NCBI GenBank assembly: GCA_002493865.1
Contig: DLAC01000017.1
Span: 1 to 35,188, forward strand
DNA from: Caryophanales bacterium UBA7057
Lineage (GTDB): Bacteria; Bacillota_I; Bacilli_A; RF39; UBA660
DNA length: 35,188 bases
Direction of reading: 5' to 3'
A program made the translations under genes and the position numbers. Shown in pieces: positions 17,568 to 25,681 of this stretch (position 1 is the first letter of the stretch; every line of letters begins with the position of its first letter). The notes under the pieces were generated by a model that worked only from the letters and a program-made list of their open reading frames with translations, was not told the origin of the DNA and did no database searches.

Positions 17568-17573
17568 TAGAAT
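17568..17573 (+). promoter_or_regulatory. Putative -10 of the HipA-like gene promoter
   Basis: TAGAAT preceded by TGGATT at 17-bp spacing (weak -35), 30 bp before the ATG at 17603. Its position inside the longer possible reading frame argues for the shorter start. Confidence 0.4.
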
Positions 17574-17602
17574 ATGCCTATTTTGAAAGGAGAAATCGTT
17601 TT

Positions 17603-18379
17603 ATGGACTATAATCAAATTGAAGATATTCAAACAGAAGATACTCCATTTTCTGTTCCTGATAAGAAAAGCCTCTATATTTCTTTCTGCGATGGGAAACG
17701 AATATTTCGAAAAAGTTTCTCCTTTCGGGAACTCTTAGGAGAAGAAATTGCTACATTTATGGGAAGAGATACTATTCATTATTTTTTACTTTTCAAGGAA
17801 AATGTCTTTTATCTGGCGTCTTTTCCCTTTATTGAACAAAAAGAGTGCTATCCAGATGATTTCAAGGAGTTATATCTTCCTAATAGACAGGATTTTGAAA
17901 ATGACAATGAATATGGTCAAAATTATATTCCCTTTTTCTTAAAGCAATCCAAAGATCAGAAGATGAGAGAGAAGTTTTTAAAAGAACTCTATCAATCATT
18001 TGCGATTGATACTTATATGAGACAAACAGACCGTTGTAGTTGTAATACTATGTTATATCAAGAAAAAGACAATTTATTTTGGACACCCATGTATGACTAT
18101 GGTTGTTCCTTTGGAAATTTTGATTCGGAAGAAGAAGTTTTGAAAAATTTCTTTTACCAAAATCCATTTTTCTCAATGAAGTTACAGGATTATTCAGAAT
18201 TTCTAACTCTCTATCCAGAGTTTTCCATTTATTTAAAACAGATTCAAAGATTAGATTTAATGAAGAGCATCCAAAATATCAAAGACAAGTACTGTTTTTC
18301 CTATTCTAATCGCTTTCTTGACTATTGGAAAAGTCAAGAAGAAATGAGCCAAAAGGTAATTCAAAAAATCATGATTTAA
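17603..18379 (+). CDS. Small HipA/CtkA-like kinase-fold protein, 258 aa
   Basis: Residues 131-170 (AIDTYMRQTDRCSCNTM ... LFWTPMYDYGCSFG) match the catalytic core of HipA-like Ser/Thr kinases: D143-R144 and N148 as in DRxxxN, and D165 of the metal-binding DxG. An upstream segment, ELLGEEIATFMG (about 43-54), resembles the helix after the ATP-binding lysine in that fold. The protein is far shorter than HipA toxins (~440 aa), and no HipB-like antitoxin gene is adjacent. The match is motif-level inference; a pseudokinase or unrelated protein is possible. Start: ATG at 17603 behind AAAGGAG; a start at 17564 would overlap the promoter. Transcribed divergently from dnaE and followed by rpmB. Confidence 0.7.
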   Translation: MDYNQIEDIQTEDTPFSVPDKKSLYISFCDGKRIFRKSFSFRELLGEEIATFMGRDTIHYFLLFKENVFYLASFPFIEQKECYPDDFKELYLPNRQDFENDNEYGQNYIPFFLKQSKDQKMREKFLKELYQSFAIDTYMRQTDRCSCNTMLYQEKDNLFWTPMYDYGCSFGNFDSEEEVLKNFFYQNPFFSMKLQDYSEFLTLYPEFSIYLKQIQRLDLMKSIQNIKDKYCFSYSNRFLDYWKSQEEMSQKVIQKIMI

Positions 18380-18417
18380 TCTTCTTTTATCAAAGGGAAG
18401 ATAATTTCTAAAATCAT

Positions 18418-18446
18418 TTGACAATCTATGTAAATTATGGTAAAGT
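18418..18446 (+). promoter_or_regulatory. Sigma-A-type promoter of rpmB
   Basis: TTGACA at 18418-18423, 17-bp spacer, TAAAGT at 18441-18446. It lies 41 bp before the rpmB start and downstream of the HipA-like gene's stop, so L28 has its own promoter. Confidence 0.8.
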
Positions 18447-18487
18447 TATGAGTGCAAGTTATTATGTATCAAAAGGAGGAAAAGAAG

Positions 18488-18700
18488 ATGCCAGTAAATA
18501 TTACAAACAAAAAGCCTTTATTCGGAAATAAACGTTCTCATGCATTAAATGCTACTAGAAAGAAACAAGGAGTTAATTTACAAGTAGTTACTTTAGAAGA
18601 TGGAACGAAAGTAAGATTAAGTGCTAGAGAGATTAGAACTTCTAGAAAAAACGAAAAAGTAGAAGAAGTTGTAGAAGAAACAAATGAAGTAAGTGAGTAA
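18488..18700 (+). CDS. rpmB: 50S ribosomal protein L28 (bL28)
   Basis: Structural protein of the large ribosomal subunit. The family core is clear: KKPLFGNKRSHALNATRKKQ, then VNLQVVTLEDGTKVRLSAREIRTSRK. It has none of the CxxC zinc motifs found in some L28 proteins. At 70 aa it is slightly longer than Bacillus L28 (62 aa) because of an acidic tail (KVEEVVEETNEVSE). I chose the ATG at 18488, directly behind AAAGGAGG; an ATG at 18452 falls between the promoter and the ribosome binding site. Its position opposite the rpe/rsgA/prkC side matches the classical Bacillota arrangement. Confidence 0.93.
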   Translation: MPVNITNKKPLFGNKRSHALNATRKKQGVNLQVVTLEDGTKVRLSAREIRTSRKNEKVEEVVEETNEVSE

Positions 18701-18726
18701 CATCACTTATTTTTATTTTCAAAAGA

Positions 18727-18755
18727 AAAAACTGAAGCCATAAGATTTCAGTTTT
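18727..18755. terminator. Shared hairpin terminator between convergent rpmB and LRR protein 1
   Basis: AAAACTGAA (about 18728-18736) pairs with TTTCAGTTTT (18746-18755) around a ~9-nt loop. On the minus strand the stem is followed by TTCTTTT and more T-rich DNA, so it suits the LRR gene best. The stop codon of that gene lies within the stem. Confidence 0.65.
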
Positions 18756-21102
18756 ACATCCTACCTCCAAATTCAGAATGAAGTGTTTCTACTTCCTTTT
18801 GATATTGAATTGTTTCATCCATAAAATTTTGTATTTCATGGAATTCACCAAGTATTTGTAGAATCGCTTTAGAACTCCAGTTCAAATCCTTTGTTACACT
18901 ATCTTTTCTTTCTTCAATTACAAAAGAGTTATTCATAATTTGTTGGTACGAGTTATTTAAAATGTGAAGTATCGATATCTTTATTTGACGTTTCACGTCC
19001 TTATCAAACGCAGGGTTTTCTAGTAAAGCTAAAATATCACGTACTGTACTTGTAATAGCACCCTCCATTTTTCCTCCTGCTTCTTTCAAAGGAGAGTCTT
19101 GAGTCAAACGCTTAAGAATAGACTCATTTAGTAAATCATGTAACAAGTTACTTGTTAAACTATTTGCCCAATGATTGACTGTACTATGATCCAATAAAGA
19201 TCTAATATCCACAATAAGATGAATGATTTCGTCTTCTTTTTCTTCTTTAATAGGAGGGGAAACAAAAGTCATATCCTCTAACTTATCCAATAAACTATCT
19301 ACTTTGTTTATATATATTTCGTCCGAATCACCTAGTTTTACTGGCAATAGTATAAGACGAAGCCATTCTATCGTAGTAGTCAAATTTTCTTTTCTTAATC
19401 CTGTCATAGTTGCAGTTGCTTCATGGATATCATCCAATACTTTCTTTCTCTCTTGTATATTTGGCATTAACTCTTTCAAATCCTCTAGAATTGGTACTAA
19501 TTCCTCTCGTATTTTCCTTTCACTGTCCCCTTCTATTTTTAACGCTTTGACTTCTTCTAAATATTTATCTTTTATCTGTTTAATCCTTTCTCTATAGGCT
19601 TTTTGATTTACTATATCTAAGGAATAAAGAATTTCCGTTAAGGATTTCATATCACTTCCTAAAGGGGTATCATTGTTTTCATATAAGGACTGATAGAATA
19701 TATATGCTTCTTTTACTCTTTGATACAAAACATCCATCTTGCTTTCTAATTCTAGTTCATGATCGATGGAGTTTTGATTGAAGGAAAGCGTGATTGCATC
19801 CAATGATGGAACGCTTAAATGCGTCTCTATTTCTGTCAATATTTTTAAAATTTCATCTTTGATATTTTCTTGGTTCATTAACGAAGCATAGTATTTTATT
19901 GCTTGTATTTTATCTTCTATGGATTCTACCTGTTCTTGCTTTTCTATCATACTATCATTATTCACTAATTCTTTATATTCTTCTATTTTTCCTTTTAAAT
20001 ATATGCTTTTATCTAGACTAATAAAATTCATATTGATTCTTTGGAGATTTGAAATTAAACCTAATCTTAGTGACTGAGGAGTTTGATAAACTTTTAAGCT
20101 ATTTTCTGATGCACCAAGTCTTGGTCGTAGTGCCTCTAAATCACTCTGATATTTTTTAATTAAATCGTCTACTTGAAGAATTACACTTTTCCTGATGCTA
20201 TCTTCTAAAATATGGCTTTTCTCTTTAATTTCTTGTACTAAAGTTTCAATTTCACTATCCTGATTTGTATCTATATTTTGTAATGTTTCTTCTTCTTTTG
20301 GAGATTCGATGATATCATCTTTCAAATCCTCCTCCATTGTTTTTTTCATTTCAATTTCTATGTTCATTCTCATTTTACTTACTAGCTTTTTTAATTTTTC
20401 TAGATAGAAAGAATTGCGATAACCAATGAGAGTGACTTTTTGAACCTTGAGAAAGTGAAGTTGATTTTTAATATCATCTAAAAATAACTGCATCTGATTC
20501 CAGCTAAATCCATTACTAACAATGATAGAGAAATGAATGGGATTTTTTGGAGCAGTCTCTTGATAAACATGGATTCTTCCAATACGATCAAAATCACAAA
20601 CAATTTCTAATGCTTCATCTGGAGAATAATAGGTAGGAGAAAGTGCAGTGATATCTACAGACCATAAACTTTTAGGATAAACAAATTTAGAAAACCGGTT
20701 ATAACCAAAGCAATTTCCCATTAATAATTTGACTTTTGGACCTAAATTCACTTTTTCTAAACCACAATTGTAAAAAGCATAAGAATCAATTTTTTCAATT
20801 GTACTTGGTAATTTTAATGTTCCGATCCAAGTGGAATGAAAAGAACTCCAGCCAATCTTCTCTACGCCTTCTTGGATGATTAACTCATCAATTGCTTTAT
20901 CCCTCAAAAATTTATCTGGAATTTCTTTTAAAGAGCCTGGAATCACTACTTTATCAAAATGATTGATATACTCAATAGAATTTTGAAAGTCCTCCATTTC
21001 AACAGACTCTACCCCTTCTGGAATGACCATTGCGTATCCGTCTCCTAAATACTGGTATAACCGGTTGTCTTTGATAATGAATTCAGAATTTTTTGTATCC
21101 AT
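18754..21102 (-). CDS. LRR/coiled-coil protein 1, 782 aa
   Basis: The N-terminal ~135 residues are BspA-type (LRR_5) leucine-rich repeats: VIPEGVESV, VVIPGSLKEIPDKF, IIQEGVEKIGWSSF, LKLPSTIEKIDSYAFYNC. A ~100-residue alpha/beta segment follows (KVTLIGYRNSFYLEKLKKLV), then a long charged helical region with coiled-coil character to the end. There is no signal peptide or membrane segment, unlike secreted BspA proteins, so it should be cytoplasmic. Start at 21102 behind AAGGTGAGG; an upstream in-frame ATG is out of frame in the paralog and is rejected. It is a paralog of the 676-aa protein upstream and carries an extra ~105 residues near its C-terminus. Function unknown. Confidence 0.85.
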   Translation of the reverse strand: MDTKNSEFIIKDNRLYQYLGDGYAMVIPEGVESVEMEDFQNSIEYINHFDKVVIPGSLKEIPDKFLRDKAIDELIIQEGVEKIGWSSFHSTWIGTLKLPSTIEKIDSYAFYNCGLEKVNLGPKVKLLMGNCFGYNRFSKFVYPKSLWSVDITALSPTYYSPDEALEIVCDFDRIGRIHVYQETAPKNPIHFSIIVSNGFSWNQMQLFLDDIKNQLHFLKVQKVTLIGYRNSFYLEKLKKLVSKMRMNIEIEMKKTMEEDLKDDIIESPKEEETLQNIDTNQDSEIETLVQEIKEKSHILEDSIRKSVILQVDDLIKKYQSDLEALRPRLGASENSLKVYQTPQSLRLGLISNLQRINMNFISLDKSIYLKGKIEEYKELVNNDSMIEKQEQVESIEDKIQAIKYYASLMNQENIKDEILKILTEIETHLSVPSLDAITLSFNQNSIDHELELESKMDVLYQRVKEAYIFYQSLYENNDTPLGSDMKSLTEILYSLDIVNQKAYRERIKQIKDKYLEEVKALKIEGDSERKIREELVPILEDLKELMPNIQERKKVLDDIHEATATMTGLRKENLTTTIEWLRLILLPVKLGDSDEIYINKVDSLLDKLEDMTFVSPPIKEEKEDEIIHLIVDIRSLLDHSTVNHWANSLTSNLLHDLLNESILKRLTQDSPLKEAGGKMEGAITSTVRDILALLENPAFDKDVKRQIKISILHILNNSYQQIMNNSFVIEERKDSVTKDLNWSSKAILQILGEFHEIQNFMDETIQYQKEVETLHSEFGGRM

Positions 21103-21206
21103 AACCTCACCTTTTTTCATACGACTTGTTATCTTAATTACAACATAAATTGCATTAAAAATCAAAAAATAAAGGCAATTTCTTAAGTCCTGTCTTTATT
21201 TTACAT
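21103..21206. repeat. Duplicated leader, copy A (upstream of LRR protein 1)
   Basis: 104 bp ending directly at the start codon, close to 90% identical by eye to 23289-23392. It contains an inverted repeat (AAAATAAAG 21166-21174 with CTTTATTTT 21194-21202) followed on the minus strand by T-rich DNA, then an A+T-rich promoter-like stretch and the AAGGTGAGG ribosome binding site. Confidence 0.8.
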
Positions 21207-21257
21207 ATCTTAATTATTTCTAGCTTTCTTAAAATTGAAACAAATAAAATTTCAGCT

Positions 21258-23288
21258 TTAAGCACCTTTTCCAAATCCTGAAGTAAGATTCCCTACTTCT
21301 TGATTATAGTCTATACTTTCCTCTATAAAATTTTGTATTCCCTGCATTTCACTTAATACTTGTAAAGTTGCTTTTGAACTCCAATCTAAGTTTTCTCCTA
21401 CACTATTTTCATTTTCTTCTATTTGGAAGGTATGATTTATAATTTGATCATAAGAATTATCTAAGATTTGAAGTAGGGATTTTTTCACTGTCTTTTTTGT
21501 TTTTTTATCTAAAGTATCATCCGCCAATAAAGACATAATATCTTTTGTGGTACTTGTAATCGCTCCTAATATGTTTTCACTTTCTCCTGCAATAATTCTT
21601 TTTGCTTCACTGATATCGTCTAATATCCCTTTTTTTTCTTTCATATCTGGAACTAATTCACTTAAATCTTCTAAAATAGGCACTAACTCTTTTCGTACCT
21701 CCAGTTCACTGTCACTATCAATTTTTAACGATTTTACTTCCTCCATATATTTATTTTGAATGCCATCTAATCTTTCTTGATAATCCTTTTTACTTTCTGT
21801 ATCTAGAAAATTGATAATTGTATTTAAATCTTTCATATCATTTCCTAAAGAGGTAGTACTTTCCCCACGTAGAGATTGATAGAATATGTAGGCGTCTCTT
21901 AGTTTTTGATATAATTGATCTACTCTTCTCGTAAGTTCTTGTTCTGGTGTAGTGATACTTTCGCTAAATACCAATGAATTTTGGGAAGAAGATAATAAAC
22001 TATTTTCTATTTCTGTGAATATGTTTAAAATCTCACTATGGATATGACTTAGACCCATGGCAGAAGCATAGTATTTCATCTCTTGGATTTTATCTTCCAT
22101 AGTTTCTACTTGTTCTTTCTTTTCAAAAGTACTATCATCCTCTACCATTTCCTTATATTTTTCTATTTTTTGTTTCAGGTAGATATTTTGATCTAGATCA
22201 ATAAAATTCATATTGATCTTTTGTAGTCTTGAAATCAGTTCTAGTCTTAAGGCTTTAGGTGTTTGAGCATTTTTTAAAGTAACCATCGCTTTCTCTTCTA
22301 TATCTAATTTGGGTCTTAATCCTTCTAAGTCCTTCTGATATTGTTCGATTAAATGCTCTACTTGAGAAAGGATATCCTGTCTTAGATTTTCTTCTAAAAT
22401 ATCACTTTTTTCTTTAATTTCATTTACCAAATCATCGATTTCTTGATCTCCACTATGAAAGAAAGGTTCTTCTTTTTCCAAGGACTGATCTCGACTTTTC
22501 GCAATTCTTTCTTTCAAATCTTCATCCATTTCTTCTACCATTTCTATTTCAATTTCTACTCCTAGAAATTTAGATACTTGTTTTAACATCATAAAGTAGA
22601 AAGTATTATTATAACCAATCAATGTAATTTTTCTAATATTGGCATTATGTTGTTTATTTTTGATGTTTTCTAAAAAAGTATATGCTTTCCCAAAATTAAA
22701 GTCATCATCAACAATTACCGATAGATTACAGTTCAATTCTTCTTCGCATTTGATTTTGTCGATCTGATTGAAATAGCAAACGACATCGGTATCCGTACGA
22801 GAGCCTAGCAATGGCCCAGGATTTAGTGCATCTAGGTTCATTATAGATAAACTTTCCGGGAAAATAAATAGAGAGAGAGGGTTTCCACCAAAAGAATGAT
22901 CTCCTAATTCCTGAATTCCTTCATGTAATACTACTTCTTTCAGATTACAATAACAAAAAGCACCCTCATCAATACACTTTACTGTACTTGGCACTACTAG
23001 TTTTTCTAGATATGACGTGTGGAAAGCTCCTGCTCCAATGTGTTCTACACCCCGCTCTAATACTAGTTCATCTATAGTTTTATTAGAAAAAAGGAGATCT
23101 GGTATGGATTTCAATGTTTTAGGAATTACCACCTTTTTAAAACTACTACGATCTTTCACGGATCTTCGAAACGTATCATAATTTACAGATTTTACACCGT
23201 TTGGTATTACCAATTCCTGTCCTGTTCCTAAATATCCATTTAGTTGATTGTCAACGATCACCAAATTATTATGATTTGAAAAGTCCAT
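21258..23288 (-). CDS. LRR/coiled-coil protein 2, 676 aa
   Basis: Paralog of the 782-aa protein with the same layout. BspA-type leucine-rich repeats (LVIPNGVKSV, VVIPKTLKSIPDLLF, LVLERGVEHIGAGAF, LVVPSTVKCIDEGAF, VVLHEGIQELGDHSF) fill about residues 25-145. An alpha/beta segment with ITLIGYNNTFYFMML follows, then a long coiled-coil-like region with short matched blocks such as LVPILEDL and NLDWSSKATLQVLSE. No signal peptide or membrane segment. The start is fixed by comparison: the two leaders align up to this ATG, and the upstream ATG in the leader is in a different frame here. Function unknown; the leucine-rich face suggests protein binding. Confidence 0.85.
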   Translation of the reverse strand: MDFSNHNNLVIVDNQLNGYLGTGQELVIPNGVKSVNYDTFRRSVKDRSSFKKVVIPKTLKSIPDLLFSNKTIDELVLERGVEHIGAGAFHTSYLEKLVVPSTVKCIDEGAFCYCNLKEVVLHEGIQELGDHSFGGNPLSLFIFPESLSIMNLDALNPGPLLGSRTDTDVVCYFNQIDKIKCEEELNCNLSVIVDDDFNFGKAYTFLENIKNKQHNANIRKITLIGYNNTFYFMMLKQVSKFLGVEIEIEMVEEMDEDLKERIAKSRDQSLEKEEPFFHSGDQEIDDLVNEIKEKSDILEENLRQDILSQVEHLIEQYQKDLEGLRPKLDIEEKAMVTLKNAQTPKALRLELISRLQKINMNFIDLDQNIYLKQKIEKYKEMVEDDSTFEKKEQVETMEDKIQEMKYYASAMGLSHIHSEILNIFTEIENSLLSSSQNSLVFSESITTPEQELTRRVDQLYQKLRDAYIFYQSLRGESTTSLGNDMKDLNTIINFLDTESKKDYQERLDGIQNKYMEEVKSLKIDSDSELEVRKELVPILEDLSELVPDMKEKKGILDDISEAKRIIAGESENILGAITSTTKDIMSLLADDTLDKKTKKTVKKSLLQILDNSYDQIINHTFQIEENENSVGENLDWSSKATLQVLSEMQGIQNFIEESIDYNQEVGNLTSGFGKGA

Positions 23289-23392
23289 AACCTCACCTTT
23301 TTCATACGTCTTATTATATTAATTACAACACAAATTACACTAAAAATCAAAAAATAAAGGCAATTTTTTTAAGTCTTGTCTTTATTTTACAT
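23289..23392. repeat. Duplicated leader, copy B (upstream of LRR protein 2)
   Basis: Partner of 21103-21206. It has the same inverted repeat (23351-23359 with 23380-23388) and the same ribosome binding site, plus a TATAAT on the minus strand at 23313-23318 where copy A has GATAAC. The hairpin can also serve as terminator for the guanylate-kinase-like gene just upstream. Confidence 0.8.
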
Positions 23393-23438
23393 AGCAAAAC
23401 GAATTGAGTAATCGCTTTCTTTTTTAATCAATTCTTAA

Positions 23439-24164
23439 TTATTTTTGGCTTTCTTTTGAAAAACTCATTTCCTGATCGATTGGTCGATTCTTAGAGTATC
23501 CATATAAATATTGGTAGAGTTCCCGTGATGTGTTACTGTCTGTTAGCAAACTTACACCTAAATCCACCTTACATTCCCTCTCTAAAACATCTTCCAATCT
23601 TTCTACTACAATATTATGAGATACAGCCTCAGAACTATTTCTTAAAAAATATGGATTGATCACTTCTCGCATATTGTCATAAGAATAAGCCCAATCTGTT
23701 AGTGGATGATCCAGTGCAGTTTTTCTTTCTTCAAACTCTTTGGAATCTCTTCCTTGTTTTTCAAATGTAGCTTTCATGGTTTCTTCATCAAAGTAAGGAA
23801 CTACTTTTAGTAATAATACTTGATTGGGGTAATCATGTCTTAATTTTAGGTAAGTGTCTTCACTTGATAAATCAATACAAGGAATTTTTCCTTCTTCATG
23901 TGCCTGATCAATTTCTGATTTTTTAAATCCATAATGTTGCTGATTATGAGGATTCACATACTGATATTCCATTTTTGAAATTTCTTCTAGTGACATATTT
24001 CCTCTAACATCCATCGCGTTTGCTTCATCTACTCTCGACTTTCTAGTTGTATATTTAGGCAGAACTTTTATCATTGAATATTTTGGAAAAATTTCACGAG
24101 TAATAAAGGATTTTCCACTTCCTGTTTCTCCAACTACTACGATTACTAAATTCTTATGATCCAT
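23439..24164 (-). CDS. Guanylate-kinase-like P-loop protein, 241 aa
   Basis: The N-terminus has a Walker A motif GETGSGKS at residues 12-19, followed by KYTTRKSR, the counterpart of the TTRxxR GMP-binding segment of guanylate kinase, and YQYVNPHNQQHYGFKKSEID, the counterpart of the YxFxs...F region. The fold is therefore guanylate-kinase-like. The normal housekeeping enzyme has SGPSGaGK and ~205 aa; this one has a different P-loop, is longer and ends in a polar tail, so I do not call it gmk. It follows rpe by 17 bp and is the last gene of the rlmN-prpC-prkC-rsgA-rpe operon, where Bacillus has thiN. GGGGG lies 9 bp before the ATG. Its substrate is unknown. Confidence 0.75.
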   Translation of the reverse strand: MDHKNLVIVVVGETGSGKSFITREIFPKYSMIKVLPKYTTRKSRVDEANAMDVRGNMSLEEISKMEYQYVNPHNQQHYGFKKSEIDQAHEEGKIPCIDLSSEDTYLKLRHDYPNQVLLLKVVPYFDEETMKATFEKQGRDSKEFEERKTALDHPLTDWAYSYDNMREVINPYFLRNSSEAVSHNIVVERLEDVLERECKVDLGVSLLTDSNTSRELYQYLYGYSKNRPIDQEMSFSKESQK

Positions 24165-24181
24165 ACTTTGATTCCCCCTAT

Positions 24182-24820
24182 TTACTGAATCGCGTCTCTT
24201 AAAACATCTATGGCCTCTTGAAAGTTCTTTTGATTGGTTATATAACTTCCTACGACCATCATGTCAATACTTTTTAATTTCTTGGCGACGTCCTCATTAA
24301 TCCCACCATCTACACAGATTTTAATATTTGGATTTACCTTTCTTGCCATCTCAGAAATGGTTTTGATTTTTGGAATCGTTTCTTCCATAAAGGCTTGTCC
24401 ACCCGCACCTGGCATCACGGACATGATTAAGATTAAATCTATCTTGTCTAGATAGGGACGTAATCTAGAAGGCTCTGTATCTGGACTAATAGAAAGTCCT
24501 GCACGGATTCCGAAACTACGAATGAGTTCTAGATTCTTTTCAATATTTTTCTCTGTTTCAATATGAAACGTAATATTTGCGGCATTTAGATCTGCAAATT
24601 TTTTGATATACTTTTTCGGTTTCTTTACCATGAGATGTACATCTAAACGTTTTCTTGTATATTTAAAAATCTTCTTTAGTTTTCGAAACGGAATACATCT
24701 TCCCTTATAAAGTTTTCCATCAATAAAATCTACATGAATAAAATCCGCATCGGTTGCGGATAATTTTTGGATGGCTCCTTCTATATTTTTACATGACAAG
24801 AATGATGTAGCTATTTTCAT
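24182..24820 (-). CDS. rpe: Ribulose-phosphate 3-epimerase
   Basis: Interconverts ribulose 5-phosphate and xylulose 5-phosphate in the pentose phosphate pathway; a cytosolic TIM barrel. Visible family signatures: FIHVDFIDG (first catalytic Asp region), RLDVHLMVKKP, SVMPGAGGQAF (usually SVNPGFGGQ) and VDGGINED with the second catalytic Asp. Length 212 aa is normal. The start is ATG at 24820 with AGGAG 9 bases upstream; a TTG at 24829 would sit directly on the Shine-Dalgarno. It starts 5 bp from the rsgA stop, as in the conserved rsgA-rpe pair. The altered SVMPGAGGQ phosphate-binding loop shows a divergent member, but the function call is firm. Confidence 0.9.
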   Translation of the reverse strand: MKIATSFLSCKNIEGAIQKLSATDADFIHVDFIDGKLYKGRCIPFRKLKKIFKYTRKRLDVHLMVKKPKKYIKKFADLNAANITFHIETEKNIEKNLELIRSFGIRAGLSISPDTEPSRLRPYLDKIDLILIMSVMPGAGGQAFMEETIPKIKTISEMARKVNPNIKICVDGGINEDVAKKLKSIDMMVVGSYITNQKNFQEAIDVLRDAIQ

Positions 24821-24825
24821 AAAGT

Positions 24826-25665
24826 TCAACTCCTACCATTTTTTGAATTTATAAATTTAATATAATTTTCATATCTTGAGGATAAAATATTTCCATTCTC
24901 TACATTTTTCTTTACTTCGCATTCTCCCTCAAACTGATGCATGCAGTCACGAAATGGACATGGGTGGTTTGCAAATTCAATAAAGGAATCCCGAATATCT
25001 TCTTTTTTCATTTCTGTAAAGTCAAGAGAAGAAAATCCTGGTGTATCTAAAACTTTTCCCCCATACATCTCCATTAATTCCACATGTCTCGTTGTATGTT
25101 TTCCTCTACCTAAGGCTTCTGAGATTTCACCTGTTTCTAGATGAAGAGTACTGTCTAGATGGTTCATCAAACTTGATTTTCCTGCACCCGTCTGTCCTGT
25201 AAATACAGTCGTTTTTCCTTTTAATAATTTCTGAATTTTCTCTAATTCTGTATTTTTTACAACTGTATACCCTATTTTTTGATAATAGTCGCAAACGTCT
25301 TCCATCTCTTTTGCCTCTTCAGGAGAAAGTAAATCCCATTTGGAAAAACAAAGAATGGGCTCTATATTGTGAAACTCCAAAGTGACAATTAATTTATCTA
25401 GTAAGTTGGATGAAAAATCTGGGTGTTTGACGCTCGTCACAATTAAGCCCTGATCTACATTACTTACCACTGGTCGAATGAGTGCATTCTTTCTTGGAAG
25501 AATTTCTAATATATAGCATTCTTTTTCATCAAATTTGACATAATCACCCACAACAGGAGTGACTTTATCCATTCTAAATTTTCCCCTCGAATGACAAGGA
25601 AAAGTTCCCTGTTCATTCGAAACGGTATATAAATTACTGACAATTTTTACGATTTGACCTTGCAT
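24826..25665 (-). CDS. rsgA: Ribosome small-subunit biogenesis GTPase RsgA
   Basis: Circularly permuted GTPase that assists late maturation of the 30S subunit. Order seen: N-terminal OB-fold (1-~65), then SKWDL (G4), Walker A GQTGAGKSS (G1), GRGKHTTRH (switch I) and DTPGFSS (G3), ending in a zinc-binding domain CPFRDCMHQFEGEC. All key residues are present and the 279 aa are near the usual ~290. It lies 16 bp after prkC and its TGA stop is 5 bp before the rpe start. Start ATG at 25665 is preceded by GGTAGTGGGGG. Confidence 0.95.
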   Translation of the reverse strand: MQGQIVKIVSNLYTVSNEQGTFPCHSRGKFRMDKVTPVVGDYVKFDEKECYILEILPRKNALIRPVVSNVDQGLIVTSVKHPDFSSNLLDKLIVTLEFHNIEPILCFSKWDLLSPEEAKEMEDVCDYYQKIGYTVVKNTELEKIQKLLKGKTTVFTGQTGAGKSSLMNHLDSTLHLETGEISEALGRGKHTTRHVELMEMYGGKVLDTPGFSSLDFTEMKKEDIRDSFIEFANHPCPFRDCMHQFEGECEVKKNVENGNILSSRYENYIKFINSKNGRS

Positions 25666-25681
25666 AAACCCCCACTACCTT

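Noticed and set aside
21103..21165. In-frame N-terminal extension of LRR protein 1 with an upstream ATG
   Set aside because: The equivalent ATG in the duplicated leader of LRR protein 2 is out of frame, so the conserved start is the one after GGTGAGG.
24820..24829. TTG start for rpe at 24829
   Set aside because: It abuts the AGGAG sequence; the ATG at 24820 has proper spacing.
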